A DNA stretch of 64,000 nucleotides, from the NCBI RefSeq assembly GCF_027627455.1, contig NZ_CP115483.1, positions 2,294,001 to 2,358,000 of the forward strand, written 5' to 3'. Made by a program: the position numbers and the translations under genes. Numbering within the stretch: position 1 is the first letter of the stretch; each line of letters starts with the position of its first letter. The stretch is from Sphingobacterium sp. SYP-B4668 (GTDB lineage Bacteria > Bacteroidota > Bacteroidia > Sphingobacteriales > Sphingobacteriaceae). The notes beneath the pieces are model-generated. The model was given only the letters and a program-made list of their open reading frames with translations. It was not told the origin of the DNA and did not search any database. Below are positions 19,740 to 31,000 of the stretch, in pieces.

Positions 19740-19953
19740 TGACGATAAGATATAGGTGTATAGATGACGGGTTATGGAATGCGATGGGGCTGCTTGTCCA
19801 TCAACAAGGTGGGCCATAGAAAACGAGAGCGCATGGCCACAGTTAGCGGCCACTCGACGATGCAATTAACAATTTTAAATGTCAACATTCCAACTGAATC
19901 AAAAACGAACCATTTATAGTAAGCCGTTGGAATATCCAATTATAAATCAAATT

Positions 19954-21681
19954 ATGAACAAGCGATTCTTTATTTATATAGCTTTTGCTATTCTGATTAT
20001 TCTGTCTTGTAGTAAGCAAGGATTTCTGGATCAAACAAAGTCATCAGATTTGAATGAACAGGTTGTCTTTTCAGACAGTGCGTATACGATTAATTTTTTG
20101 TCCAGTATTTACAACGATATTGGATTTGTGACTTGGCCGAAGCGATTTGGAGGGGGAGGACTAGATGCGAGTACTGATGAAGCGGAAGGTGCAGGCCTGG
20201 GAAGCATCAATACATTTATACAATTCGCAACTGGTACGGTCAATTCCAATATGATTACCCGAGATGCTTGGTCTACGAGTTATACCAATATTCGACGGGC
20301 AAATATCATGTTGAAAAATTTGCCAAATGCGAAATTTGGAGATGATATAAAAGTGAGGGTAAAAGCCGAAAGTCGCTTTTTAAGAGCCTATTATTATTTC
20401 GTCTTATTGGAGCACTATGCCGGTATTCCGCTATTGGGAGACAGTGTATTTAACGCTAGTAGTACGATTCCTTCTAAACGTAATACGTTTCCCGAATGCG
20501 TGGAATATATCGTGCAGGAATGTGAAGCCGCTGCAGAAGATTTGCCTTGGATCCATAGTGGTGAGAATTATGGCCGCATTAACAAGGCCGCCTGTTATGG
20601 ACTTAAGTCTCGCTTGTTGTTGTACGCGGCCAGCCCATTGTTTAACGGACAGGGGATGGCTAGCGATGGCCCTCTACAAGCTGTAGTGGCGTACCCAGAT
20701 ATGGATAAGAGTCGTTGGGAACGAGCGGAGCATGCTGCTGTCCAAGTGATGGAATCGGGCATATATACCTTACATCAAGGAAATAGTAACGAACCCGGTT
20801 ACGGCTTTTATCAAGTGTTCCAATTACGTAAAAATTCAGAATATCTATTGGCTCGGATGCAAAATACCAATCGTGATTTAGAGGGCATTTGGAATCCGCC
20901 TACCTTTGGGGTGACCAATCCCGGGGCGTATCCTTATTTGGAGACAGTTAATGCTTTCGGAATGAAAAATGGCCTACCCATTGATGATCCTAGCTCGGGC
21001 TATGATCCCAATCAACCTTATAAAGACCGCGACCCTCGTTTCGCAAACAGCATTACGAGAGACCAGTCTTTGGTATTTCATCGGGATGGGCTTGCGAGAC
21101 GTCCTGTCAATATCTACATTGACAAAACTAATCCAAGTAACGTAGTGTCGAGTCAAGATGCTATTTATAAAGGGACACCAACAGGCTACTACACCTATAA
21201 GATGGTGAACAGAGACGTAGGGGCCGACTGGTTCAATACCGTGACTCCCCGTTGTATGCCTATCATACGTTATGCGGAGATATTACTAAATTATGCCGAG
21301 GCCCGTAATGAACACTTGGCTGCGCCTGATCAAAAAGTATATGAGGCGGTAGAGAGTATCCGGTCAAGAGCTGGATTGTCTCCCTATGCATTATCCCCTG
21401 GGCTTTCTCAGCAGGAAATGCGTGAGATTATTCAAAATGAACGTCAAAAAGAGTTAGCCTTCGAGGGGCATCGTTTTTTTGATGTGCGACGCTGGAAAAT
21501 TGCAGAAACGATGGAAAGTCGTCAAATGCATGGTACTGAACCCGTTCGTACTGCCGCCGGAACCAGCTATAATACGATAAACGTGCGTAAACGTGTGTTT
21601 GACAAGCGGATGTACCTGTGGCCAATTCCACAATCGGAGGTGGCCAAATCTATTGATTTAATACAAAATCCTGGTTATTAA
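19954..21681 (+). CDS. SusD/RagB-family outer-membrane glycan-binding lipoprotein (first copy)
   Basis: This is a 575-residue lipoprotein of the SusD class, which binds glycans on the cell surface and closes over the SusC transporter. The start is placed at the ATG at 19954 because it gives MNKRFFIYIAFAILIILSCSK with a lipobox Cys; a longer frame from 19879 has a polar extension. Typical SusD features are the TPR-like helices with RAYYYFVLLEHYAGIPLL, CYGLKSRLLLYAASPLFNG, and the C-terminal ERQKELAFEGHRFFDVRRWK and MYLWPIPQSEV. Unusually it precedes, rather than follows, a SusC gene, with two small lipoprotein genes between them. It begins 214 bases after the GH92 gene, leaving room for an internal promoter. 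Confidence 0.92.
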   Translation: MNKRFFIYIAFAILIILSCSKQGFLDQTKSSDLNEQVVFSDSAYTINFLSSIYNDIGFVTWPKRFGGGGLDASTDEAEGAGLGSINTFIQFATGTVNSNMITRDAWSTSYTNIRRANIMLKNLPNAKFGDDIKVRVKAESRFLRAYYYFVLLEHYAGIPLLGDSVFNASSTIPSKRNTFPECVEYIVQECEAAAEDLPWIHSGENYGRINKAACYGLKSRLLLYAASPLFNGQGMASDGPLQAVVAYPDMDKSRWERAEHAAVQVMESGIYTLHQGNSNEPGYGFYQVFQLRKNSEYLLARMQNTNRDLEGIWNPPTFGVTNPGAYPYLETVNAFGMKNGLPIDDPSSGYDPNQPYKDRDPRFANSITRDQSLVFHRDGLARRPVNIYIDKTNPSNVVSSQDAIYKGTPTGYYTYKMVNRDVGADWFNTVTPRCMPIIRYAEILLNYAEARNEHLAAPDQKVYEAVESIRSRAGLSPYALSPGLSQQEMREIIQNERQKELAFEGHRFFDVRRWKIAETMESRQMHGTEPVRTAAGTSYNTINVRKRVFDKRMYLWPIPQSEVAKSIDLIQNPGY

Positions 21682-21692
21682 TAATACACAAG

Positions 21693-22136
21693 ATGAAGAT
21701 AAAGATATTAGCACCATTGGTGTTTGGAATCATGAGTTTATTGACCTTGTCATCCTGTGAAGATGAGATGGCCAAAGTTACAAATGAAGAGTCCATAAAA
21801 GACATTACCGGCAATTGGAAAGTCGTTCAGCTAATCCGTAATGGTGAAGACTTAAGTAAGCGGATGGAAGTCAAAGATTTCCAAATCAATTTTAATACTG
21901 ATGGTACATATACACTGGCGGAGCAACTTCCCTTTGTCGTAGATGCTTCTGGGCGATATATGTTTAATGATCCGCAGTTCCCCTTTAGTTTGATTTTGAG
22001 GCCCGAAGGAGAGGAGAAAGAGGTAGCAGTCAAGTTTCAGTTCCCGGTCGTTGCAGGCAAACGACAGCTTAGTTTAAGCTTCAGTCTAGGATGTAGTAGC
22101 AACAGTTATCAATTTAATTTTGAACGCCAAAACTAA
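21693..22136 (+). CDS. Small lipocalin-like lipoprotein (DUF5004-like)
   Basis: This is a 147-residue lipoprotein with the signal MKIKILAPLVFGIMSLLTLSSC. The mature part has the DITGNWKVVQLIRNGEDL start and alternating beta strands of small lipocalin-like Bacteroidetes proteins, with charged turns (RPEGEEKEVAV) and a late Cys in LGCSSNSYQF. Its place between SusD and a DUF4961-like protein, with 5-11 base gaps, argues for a surface glycan-binding accessory role. The DUF5004 label is recalled from family appearance and neighbours rather than from an alignment. Confidence 0.6.
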   Translation: MKIKILAPLVFGIMSLLTLSSCEDEMAKVTNEESIKDITGNWKVVQLIRNGEDLSKRMEVKDFQINFNTDGTYTLAEQLPFVVDASGRYMFNDPQFPFSLILRPEGEEKEVAVKFQFPVVAGKRQLSLSFSLGCSSNSYQFNFERQN

Positions 22137-22141
22137 TACAC

Positions 22142-23134
22142 ATGAAAAGTTCATTTCAAAAAATATATTATCTGTATCTATTCACAGGCGTCCTAGCGAT
22201 TTTCTTGTTGGTGCAATGTGGACTCAAATCATTAACGGTAACTGTACCTACACGTGCCAATGTTGGCGAACGTGTGACCTTTACCATGCACAGTGGTGCC
22301 GAACCGCGTATTGCCGGTGATGGGAATAGCTATACAACACAACTATTGGCTGGTATAATGGTGCCCAAAAGCTGGAATGCACGTAAGAATGCCGTACTGA
22401 CCTTCACTAGCCCCAAGGGCAATGGAAGCCTACGTATGATTGCAGATTCGGAGATTGAGCCAGTCTCAGGACTCAATTGGCATCAAGCTGCCAAGAAGAT
22501 GTTTGGTATAGGTCCTAATTTGATTGATGACTTCGAATGGATCGTTTACAGGAGTGTACAATCATATACGTTTGTTAATAACGAAGATATAGATTTTGAC
22601 GTCAAAGTCGACTGCCCAGTCGGAGAAGAGAATATGTTGGTGAGTCTTGGCTTTTATGTAGGGTCTTCTATCGAAAATCTGCGACTTGAAGATACAGATT
22701 ATAAGAAGTATACATTTTCAGAGGCATTTGAAGTTACTGGTGGAGATGGAGACGTGATAGACTTTGTCAATCCGCAATTGGGAACTGTTCAGCCCGTCAA
22801 AAGTCTCGATAATGACATCATTACTCTGACCTTTGATGCCGGTGTAACTGCTACCGTGTTGGATGGGGAAAATGATATCTACCTGGAAGTTAGTGCATTT
22901 GATTCTCAGGACAAACTGATTGGTCAAATTAAGGAAAAAACAGCTACTACAAAGTTGAAGGCCATTGGTGGTAAGCGATATTTGCTAGATCTATGGCCGC
23001 GCGGATACTTTGGTCTAAAGAAAGGAACAAGTATTTCTCGTTTGACGTATTTCTACACGGATAAAACGGGGACAAAAGTTGTTGGATATGGAAACACTAA
23101 CGAGCCGTTCAAATATACATTCCGTTGTGACTAA
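22142..23134 (+). CDS. PUL accessory lipoprotein, DUF4961-like
   Basis: This is a 330-residue exported beta-rich protein. The N-terminus has a signal with a possible lipobox ending LVQCG. The mature region begins with an Ig-like segment (LTVTVPTRANVGERVTF), followed by repeated strand-rich segments including the NPQLGTVQPV and LDLWPRGYFGL motifs, and ends with a FKYTFRCD tail. It starts 5 bases after the preceding lipoprotein gene, so the two are probably coupled. Such proteins accompany SusC/SusD in mannan-type loci and are thought to be surface binding proteins. There is no enzymatic motif. Family name is moderate confidence. Confidence 0.6.
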   Translation: MKSSFQKIYYLYLFTGVLAIFLLVQCGLKSLTVTVPTRANVGERVTFTMHSGAEPRIAGDGNSYTTQLLAGIMVPKSWNARKNAVLTFTSPKGNGSLRMIADSEIEPVSGLNWHQAAKKMFGIGPNLIDDFEWIVYRSVQSYTFVNNEDIDFDVKVDCPVGEENMLVSLGFYVGSSIENLRLEDTDYKKYTFSEAFEVTGGDGDVIDFVNPQLGTVQPVKSLDNDIITLTFDAGVTATVLDGENDIYLEVSAFDSQDKLIGQIKEKTATTKLKAIGGKRYLLDLWPRGYFGLKKGTSISRLTYFYTDKTGTKVVGYGNTNEPFKYTFRCD

Positions 23135-23179
23135 CAGGATGTAAGATAGACCGAGTAAAAAAACCTAATTAACTTGAAT

Positions 23180-26100
23180 ATGTTGAATCATGCTATAAAA
23201 AAATATGCAATAAGTATGCTCCTCATGTGTGCAGGCGGTACTATTGCCCAAGCGAATACTTTTTCATCGATAGAGAATAAATCGACGTATTATACAGTGC
23301 AGAGAACGGGACCTATTCGGGTACTGGACGAGCACGGCAAACCTTTGGAAGGCGCCAATATCTATTCACAGCAACAATTGCTACTCGGCACAACAGATGA
23401 GGAGGGAAAGAGCGAGATTGCGTTTACGGATGCCGAAATGAAGATACTGATTTCTTATCCCGGGTATTATACCAAGACGATTAAGATAAATGGGGTTACG
23501 ACAGTTTCGTTGACTCCTCATTATCTGGCACAGGACTCATTGGTAAATGTCCTATACGATAAGCGTCAAAAAAATAGCTTGTTGGGGTCGGTTGCTGTGG
23601 TTTATAACAGTCAACTGAAAGGCACCCCAACACCGTTGTACTTGAATGCTTTGACTGGTAGACTACCAGGATTTTATACTCAAGAGACGAATGGTTTTCG
23701 CACGCCCCGATCTACGGCTATTACTTCTTTAGATTTGGCAGGTTCGTTACCCACTAATGCAACTAAATATAGTTCGAGCATCAGTGACAATACAGAGGTA
23801 GCCTTTCATTTACGTGGACAGAATCCTGTCACTATCATTGATGGTGTACAGCGTGAAATTTATTCCATAGATCCTGAAAGCATTGAATCGATAACAGTTG
23901 CCAAAGACGCGTTGTCATCGCTCTTGTTGGGACAACGGAGCTCGCGAGGTGTGCTACAGATAACGACAAAAAAAGGAAGACCAGGACCTCCACGGATATC
24001 ATTCACCGCTCAACACGGGCTACAAAATGCATTGAAGCAGCCCAAACCCTTGGAGGCTGGTCAATATGCTTACCTCTACAATGAAGCACTTTTGAATAGC
24101 GGTCGTCAACCTATCTATACTCAAGAAGACTTTGACGCTTTCCAAAACGGAACTTCACCATTGATCTACCCCAATGTGAATTGGTACGATGCAGTACTTC
24201 GGGATAATAATCCGATTAGTAGGTATAATCTGGGCGTAAATGGAGGGATTAAAAATGCTCGTTATGCCTTTTCACTTAGCTACTTAAGGCAAGATGGAAT
24301 GTTTAAATCATCTGATGAGTTTGATTACGAGACCAATTTAAATCAGGGTAGGTATTTGATCAATAGTGCAATTGATGTGGATGTGAACAGTGATTTTACC
24401 ATTGGTTTACAGCTTTTTGGACGTATTCAGGATGGGCGTCAGCCAGGTGCGGGAAGCCAAAATATACTCCAATCGCTATATAGTACTCCTAATAATGCCT
24501 ATCCAATCTTTAACAACGATGGTTCTTATGGGGGATCGTCAGTATATCGAACCAATCTTTATCAACAAGTGACAGGATCTGGATATTTATTAGACAATAC
24601 ACGTGACCTGTTGGCTAATCTGGATTTACACTATAAGTTTGATAAATGGTTGCCCGGTTTGTATGCAAAAGGAAAGGTCAACGTATCGGCGACATCGTCA
24701 AGTTTTATCGACCGTAACCGCAAGCAACCTGTCTATGACGTCCGTTACAACGATCAAGGTGAGTTGGTATATGTGCGTTACGGTACTATAGCTGATCAAC
24801 CGAATTCGTTTGCGAGTACGTCAACGGCTAACTTTTTCTATTTTCAAGCGGCATTGGGCTATGATAAGCAAATCGATGGGAACCATAAGGTCGGAGCTAA
24901 ATTGTTTTTTGATCGGCAAAATGCGAATTATCAATTTGATTTACCGGCCACTTATACCAATATGGCGGCTACAGCTGATTATGTTTATAAACAGAAATAT
25001 TTCGCAGAGTTGGCAATCAACTATTCTGGCTTTAACCGTTTTCAACCGGGACGTCGATATGGTTTATTTTATGCTGTAGGACTTGGTTGGGATGTTGCAC
25101 GAGAAGATTTTCTTCGAGATCAGTCCGACTGGTTAGACCAATTGAAATTTCGTGCTGTGTATGGTCGTACAGGTAATACCAATGAGGGGGCGCTGGGTTA
25201 TTATAGCTGGCGAGCCTCATATGGACAGGATGGTAACAACGGATACAATTTTGGTTCAGAATATTCATACGTGAATAGTATTGCTGAAAAAGGATTGGCA
25301 AATATTGATGCAACTTGGGAGAAAGGTGATAAATTCAACCTTGGACTAGATGCATCTTTTTGGAAGTCTAAGGTTACGCTATCTGCTGAATACTTTCGGG
25401 ATAACTATTTTGATTTGCTACAACAGCGCGGATCGACCATTGATTTGATAGGTATTGGTTATCCGAATGAGAATATCGGAAAAAATTTATATGTAGGTCA
25501 GGAGTTAAGTGTTAGCTATCAAAATCGATTGGAGAGCTTCAACTATTTCATCACTGCCAATGCCTCCCGTATGAAGACGGAGGTACGATATATGAACGAG
25601 GTTTTCCAAAAGTACGAATGGAATCGTCGTACGGGTATGCCAGTGGGGCAGACTTTTGGGTATCTAGCAAATGGTCTGATTCAAACTCAGGAAGAGGCGA
25701 ATGCAGCCCCACGTTTAGATGGTGATGCGGTGCAGCCAGGTGATGTACGGTTGATTGATTTAAATGGTGATGGTCTCATCAATATTTACGATCAAACGGC
25801 TATTGGCAATATCGATCCAATCATATACTATGGGGCTACACTAGGTTTCAATTATTCAGGTTTCGATTTCAGCATACTCTTTCAAGGGGTAGCCAATCGA
25901 AGCTACCAACAGACGGACTATTCATTTGGTACTAGTGGCGACGGACAGGGGTACGATTTCCTTCTAGGACGTTGGACACCAGAGACCAGCACTACTGCGA
26001 CTTATCCAAGACTTACAATAGGGCCTGACCCGACCAATACACCAAATTTCAACAATTCAAGTTATTGGACACGTTCGGGCGATTATCTACGCATTCGCAA

Positions 26101-26290
26101 TGTAGATTTGGGTTATACCTTACCCGCCATCATTACCCGGAAGATTAATGTGTCTACTCTACGAATTTTTGCAAATGCCCAAAACCTATTTACAACTACT
26201 CCCTATAGCAGACTGGATCCAGAAATCAATGGAAACGGTGCATATCCAGCACAACGAACTATCAGCTTGGGTGTCAACATCAAATTATAG
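23180..26290 (+). CDS. SusC/RagA-family TonB-linked outer-membrane transporter (first copy)
   Basis: This is an approximately 1036-residue TonB-dependent glycan importer. Translation is taken from the ATG at 23180, because the frame extends only two codons upstream, to a TTG. After a signal peptide ending TIAQANTF comes a carboxypeptidase-regulatory-like domain (IRVLDEHGKPLEGANIY). The plug domain follows (LNALTGRLPGFYT, IDGVQREIYSIDPESIESITVAKDA, SSRGVLQITTKKG), then the 22-strand barrel. The DLNGDGLINIYDQTAIGN segment is a standard SusC feature, not a dockerin. It pairs with the SusD gene 19 bases downstream. The N-terminal part lacks a conventional TonB-box motif that I can point to. Confidence 0.92.
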   Translation: MLNHAIKKYAISMLLMCAGGTIAQANTFSSIENKSTYYTVQRTGPIRVLDEHGKPLEGANIYSQQQLLLGTTDEEGKSEIAFTDAEMKILISYPGYYTKTIKINGVTTVSLTPHYLAQDSLVNVLYDKRQKNSLLGSVAVVYNSQLKGTPTPLYLNALTGRLPGFYTQETNGFRTPRSTAITSLDLAGSLPTNATKYSSSISDNTEVAFHLRGQNPVTIIDGVQREIYSIDPESIESITVAKDALSSLLLGQRSSRGVLQITTKKGRPGPPRISFTAQHGLQNALKQPKPLEAGQYAYLYNEALLNSGRQPIYTQEDFDAFQNGTSPLIYPNVNWYDAVLRDNNPISRYNLGVNGGIKNARYAFSLSYLRQDGMFKSSDEFDYETNLNQGRYLINSAIDVDVNSDFTIGLQLFGRIQDGRQPGAGSQNILQSLYSTPNNAYPIFNNDGSYGGSSVYRTNLYQQVTGSGYLLDNTRDLLANLDLHYKFDKWLPGLYAKGKVNVSATSSSFIDRNRKQPVYDVRYNDQGELVYVRYGTIADQPNSFASTSTANFFYFQAALGYDKQIDGNHKVGAKLFFDRQNANYQFDLPATYTNMAATADYVYKQKYFAELAINYSGFNRFQPGRRYGLFYAVGLGWDVAREDFLRDQSDWLDQLKFRAVYGRTGNTNEGALGYYSWRASYGQDGNNGYNFGSEYSYVNSIAEKGLANIDATWEKGDKFNLGLDASFWKSKVTLSAEYFRDNYFDLLQQRGSTIDLIGIGYPNENIGKNLYVGQELSVSYQNRLESFNYFITANASRMKTEVRYMNEVFQKYEWNRRTGMPVGQTFGYLANGLIQTQEEANAAPRLDGDAVQPGDVRLIDLNGDGLINIYDQTAIGNIDPIIYYGATLGFNYSGFDFSILFQGVANRSYQQTDYSFGTSGDGQGYDFLLGRWTPETSTTATYPRLTIGPDPTNTPNFNNSSYWTRSGDYLRIRNVDLGYTLPAIITRKINVSTLRIFANAQNLFTTTPYSRLDPEINGNGAYPAQRTISLGVNIKL

Positions 26291-26308
26291 ACCTTAGTCA
26301 CTACAAAT

Positions 26309-27988
26309 ATGAATTATATAAATCTAACAGGGTTCGGCTTATTAATGATGATGTTTACCTTCTCTTGTAAGAGTGACCTCGAAACAGAACCTATCGAACT
26401 ACAGACCTTGGATCAAGTATTTGATAAGCGTGACTCCGCAGGTGTCAATGCGAATCGCTTTCTGGCAGACTGTTATCGGTTTTTACCCAGTACAGGAAAT
26501 CGAGTTGGCGGTGATTATTTGGATGCCGCTACCGACGATGCCGTATCCTCAAATCCGACCAATACCTCCGTGCAGCAACTTGCTACGGGATCCTATACTT
26601 CCGATAGTTACCAAGATAATCTATGGGCCACATGCTATCAAGGTATCCGACGTACAACCATATTTATAACCAATATTGATAATGTTCCACTTAAAGGACA
26701 ATTGGACAATGGCACATCCTTTAATAAAGTATGGAAAGCTGAGGCCCGTTTCTTGAGGGCGATGTTCTATTTTGAACTGGTGAAGCGTTATGGAGGCGTT
26801 CCATTATTGGGAGATAAGGTGTATCAATTGAACGATGATATCGAGCTACCTCGTAATACTTTTGACGAATGTGTATCGTTTATCGTGCAAGAATGCGATG
26901 TTATTCGTGATAGTTTGCGCATAGATCCGATGAATCTTCAGTTTTTCGGAAGACCCACGAATGCAGCGGCTATGGCATTGAAATCGAGACTACTTTTGTA
27001 TGCGGCTAGTCCATTGTTCAATGGCGGAAATATTGATGCAGGAAATGTCTTGACTGGATACACCGATTTTTCATCGAACCGTTGGCAAGCAGCTGAAAAT
27101 GCTGCGAAAGCTATTATTGACTTGGGACTTTATAAATTGGAACCGAATTTTGCCGAAGTATTCACCACCCGTAATATGGAACGGATCTTCTCCAAGCAGG
27201 GAGACAATAATACGAGCGTAGAAAACAACAATGGACCAATAGGGTATTCTGCTGGTGTCAACAACGGTCGGACAAGTGCTACTCAAGAGTTGGTCGATGC
27301 TTTTGGCATGAGCAATGGACTGGATATTAGCGATCCTAGTTCCGGCTATGACGCGAATAATCCGTATACAGGTCGAGACCCGCGATTCTATGCAACGATT
27401 TTCTATAATGGTGCAATGTGGTTGAATCGTCCTGTCCAAACTTTTGAAGGTGGAGCTGATAAGCCCGGAGGTTCGGTTCAACAAACCAAAACTAGTTATT
27501 ATGTCCGCAAGTTTATGGGCAATTTTGAAACTGCCACCAACTATAGCAATGTGAATCATGACTTCATCTTGTTTCGTTATGCAGAGACCCTATTGAATTA
27601 TGCGGAGGCTCGTAATGAACGATTGGGCAGTCCAGATGCTAGTGTGTATCAAGCTGTAGAGGAAATACGCAAACGGGCAGGTTTGACTCCTTTCGAATTA
27701 CCTACGAGTTTGAGTCAGCAGCAAATGCGTGTGGTTATCCAACAGGAACGACGAAAGGAAATGGCTTTCGAAGAACAACGTTTTTATGATGTGAGAAGGT
27801 GGAAAACTGCAGAAGTCGATTTTAACAAAGATCTGCATGCAGCAATCATTTATCAGACTGGCACTGGCACAATTCGCCAAACTGCGCCGATATTGAAAAT
27901 GAAATTTGAGAAGAAAATGTATTTGGCACCGATACCATTTACCGAGGTTATTAAAAACCCTCAAATGGTACAGAATCCGGGCTGGTAA
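26309..27988 (+). CDS. SusD/RagB-family outer-membrane glycan-binding lipoprotein (second copy)
   Basis: This is a 559-residue SusD-class lipoprotein with signal MNYINLTGFGLLMMMFTFSC. The residues after the Cys (KSDLETEP) are acidic, like the Bacteroidetes surface-export signal. SusD landmarks are RFLRAMFYFELVKRYGGVPLL, LKSRLLLYAASPLFNG, the FRYAETLLNYAEARNE helix and the C-terminal RRKEMAFEEQRFYDVRRWK. It is the partner of the SusC gene immediately upstream (18-base gap). It shares the overall plan and several motifs with the first SusD in the locus, so the two are paralogues that probably bind different parts of the same glycan. Confidence 0.93.
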   Translation: MNYINLTGFGLLMMMFTFSCKSDLETEPIELQTLDQVFDKRDSAGVNANRFLADCYRFLPSTGNRVGGDYLDAATDDAVSSNPTNTSVQQLATGSYTSDSYQDNLWATCYQGIRRTTIFITNIDNVPLKGQLDNGTSFNKVWKAEARFLRAMFYFELVKRYGGVPLLGDKVYQLNDDIELPRNTFDECVSFIVQECDVIRDSLRIDPMNLQFFGRPTNAAAMALKSRLLLYAASPLFNGGNIDAGNVLTGYTDFSSNRWQAAENAAKAIIDLGLYKLEPNFAEVFTTRNMERIFSKQGDNNTSVENNNGPIGYSAGVNNGRTSATQELVDAFGMSNGLDISDPSSGYDANNPYTGRDPRFYATIFYNGAMWLNRPVQTFEGGADKPGGSVQQTKTSYYVRKFMGNFETATNYSNVNHDFILFRYAETLLNYAEARNERLGSPDASVYQAVEEIRKRAGLTPFELPTSLSQQQMRVVIQQERRKEMAFEEQRFYDVRRWKTAEVDFNKDLHAAIIYQTGTGTIRQTAPILKMKFEKKMYLAPIPFTEVIKNPQMVQNPGW

Positions 27989-28018
27989 TTCAATTAATTT
28001 CTATTAGTGAACATACGC

Positions 28019-31000
28019 ATGAAAAAGGCTATATATCTACTACTATTTATATTTAGTATTCCACTCCTTAGCATGGCACAAGGCGTGGTCTCGGGATCGG
28101 TCAAGAATACTTCAGGTCCATTGGCAGGGGTGACCATTCTTGAAAAAGGAGTTAACAATCAAACCCAAACCGACCAAAATGGACGATTTACATTACAGCT
28201 CCGCGGGAGCAAAACCATTATATTCCGTAGTATAGGCTATACTACGCAAGAGCGACAGGTTATAGGTGGCGAAAACTTGGAGATTACGCTCCAATCTAAT
28301 AGTCAAGATATCAATGAAGTGGTGGTTGTGGGCTTTGGTACGACTAAGAAACTGACGAGTACTGGAGCTGTAAGCTCAATAAAAGGGGCTGAAATAAGAC
28401 AAGTGCCCACTTCCAGTGTTCAGAATGCACTTTCTGGAAGACTACCTGGCTTTGTAGCCGTACAACGCTCAGGCCAACCCGGACGTGATGCTTCGGATTT
28501 TTACATTCGCGGAGTAAGCTCCCTTAATCCGGATGGCAATCAGCCCCTCATTATCGTGGATGATATTGAGTACACCTACGAGCAATTATCACAGATTAAT
28601 ATGAATGAAATCGAAAGCATATCCATATTAAAAGATGCCTCCACTACGGCAGTGTTTGGAATCAAGGGTGCAAACGGGGTATTGGTGGTTAAAACCCGTC
28701 GTGGAGAATCGGGTAAGCCCAAGATCAATGTCCGTTTGGAGTCCGGAATGCAGAGTCCTGTCAGCAAACTTGATTTTCTCAATGCCTACGAGAGTGCATT
28801 GTTGTGGAATGAAGCCATTACCAATACAGTGGGTGATAATACCTATCAGCCGTTTAATTCTGAGTCTTTGGAGCATTTCCGGCTCAGGGATGATCCTTAC
28901 GGCCATCCGGATATGAATTGGTATAAGGAGATTTTTAAACCGAGCAGCTTGCAATACAACAGTAATGTGGATATCTCCGGTGGAAGCCAAAGCATCAAGT
29001 ACTTCATTTCGGGTGGGGCCTTCTCGCAAGATGGCAACCTCTACAATTTTGAAAATGAAGGTGATAATGTCAATAACAACTATTACTATCGTCGATTTAA
29101 TCTGCGGTCCAATCTAGATGTGCAGGCTACCAAGAGCTTAAAATTGCGAATGGATTTTAGGGCAAACTTCAACAATATCAATAATCCACGAGCTGGAAAT
29201 ATTGTAGGTGAGGTGTTCAATTTCAATAAAATACGTCCTTGGTCAGCTCCATTTCTAAATCCTAACGGTTCGTATGCTTATGCAAATGATACGCAAGAGC
29301 TTTTGCCCACTATCAATGCTCGGTTGGCTACCTCTGGTTATACCCTAAATCGTCGAAATGATATCAATATACTTTTTGGAGGTACGCAGGAGTTGGACGT
29401 ATTGACGAAGGGACTTTCTCTTTCGACACGTATTGCTTATGCAAGTATTGAATCCAATGGCCGTGAACAAGGTCGGGATCAAATTCCGGTCTACAGGTAT
29501 TTTCCCGAAACTGGAAATTATCAATTAAAAGGTGGCGCCCCCTACGTATTGGAAAACTATACCCTACGGGCATACCAAGGAGATTATAACAGTCGGGTAA
29601 ATGTGCAAGCCAATTTGAACTATACCCGTGCATTTGGCAGTCACCGAGTCAACACCTTATTCCTGTATAATCGAGAGTCCTATAAGACAAAGGGGGATAA
29701 GATGACCAATTGGATTCCACAAAACTTTCAAGGTTTTACTTTCCGTACGGGGTATGATTATCAGGAGAAGTATCTAGTAGACGTTACGTTAGCTTATAAC
29801 GGGTCAGATCGCTTTCAGGCTAGTAAACGCTATGGGGTGTTTCCCGCTATATCTGCAGGTTACAACCTCGCTAAAGAGAATTTTTTCAAAGATCGGTTTG
29901 ATTTCGTGGATCTATTTAAGTTACGCACTTCCTATGGAATTGTGGGGTCGGATAAAGTTGCGGGCGATCGTTATCTCTATCAACAAGTCTACAACGAAGG
30001 AGGAGGATATTCTTTTGGAGAAACGCATCAGCCTTCGGGAACCATATTTGAAGGAAACCTTGGTAATAGTAATGTGACGTGGGAAAAGCAAAAATCATTC
30101 GACGTCGGCTTGGATATTAGTTTGTTGAATAATAAATTTTCGTTGGTCTTGGATTATTTCAATAATATCCGATATGATCAATTGGTGACTTCGCAATCGT
30201 TACCCATACTCATTGGTGTAGGAGTCTCGCCTACCAATATAGCACGCGTACGAAATCGAGGTGTGGAATTTGAGCTCAGTTACAATGACAATGTTGGCGA
30301 TTTTAACTACAATGTCAAAGGTGTGTTGACCTATTTCAAAAACAAAATCTTGTTTCAAGACGAACCGATGCCCGCTTTCCCGTGGTTGCAGGTGACTGGA
30401 CGTCAGGTTAATCAACCATTTGGCTATGTCTATGATGGATTTTATACGGCTGATAATTTAGAGCTCAGCCCTAAACCAGCGGGTGCATATGAGGTTCAAC
30501 CAGGCGATCTTCGCTACAAGGATTTGAATGGAGATGGCATTATCGACGATTATGATCGAACAGCCATTGGTAAACCGAATATTCCAAATACTAGCTTTGG
30601 CTTGACATTAGGGGGGAGTTATAAAGGATTTAGCTTTAGTGCTCTATTGCAAGGGACCACAGGCTATAGCTTCAGTGTACAGGGAGCAGGTATTGAACCC
30701 TTCCAGAGCCAGTTTCAACCCATACATCAGGAGCGTTGGACCGCTGGGACTGCTGCTACAGCGAAGTTTCCCCGACTAACGACCAATCCGACAACAATCA
30801 ACAGCCCCTCTTCCTATATGTCTGATTTTTGGTTGATAGACGCGACCTATTTGCGATTAAAATCAGTTGAATTAGGATACCAATTGCCAGAGCGTTGGTT
30901 ACCTTTTAAGATGAATAACGCTCGGTTATACTTGAGTGCATACAATTTGTTCACGTGGACAAATTACTCACTCTATCAGCAGGATCCAGAAGTGACCTCT

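Noticed and set aside
25740..25800. Dockerin-like calcium motif (DLNGDG) in both SusC proteins
   Set aside because: This motif occurs in the barrel region of most SusC proteins and there is no cohesin or second dockerin repeat.
27071..27559. 162-codon minus-strand frame opposite the second SusD gene
   Set aside because: It lies wholly antisense to a certain gene, has no family resemblance and shows amino-acid bias expected of a shadow frame.
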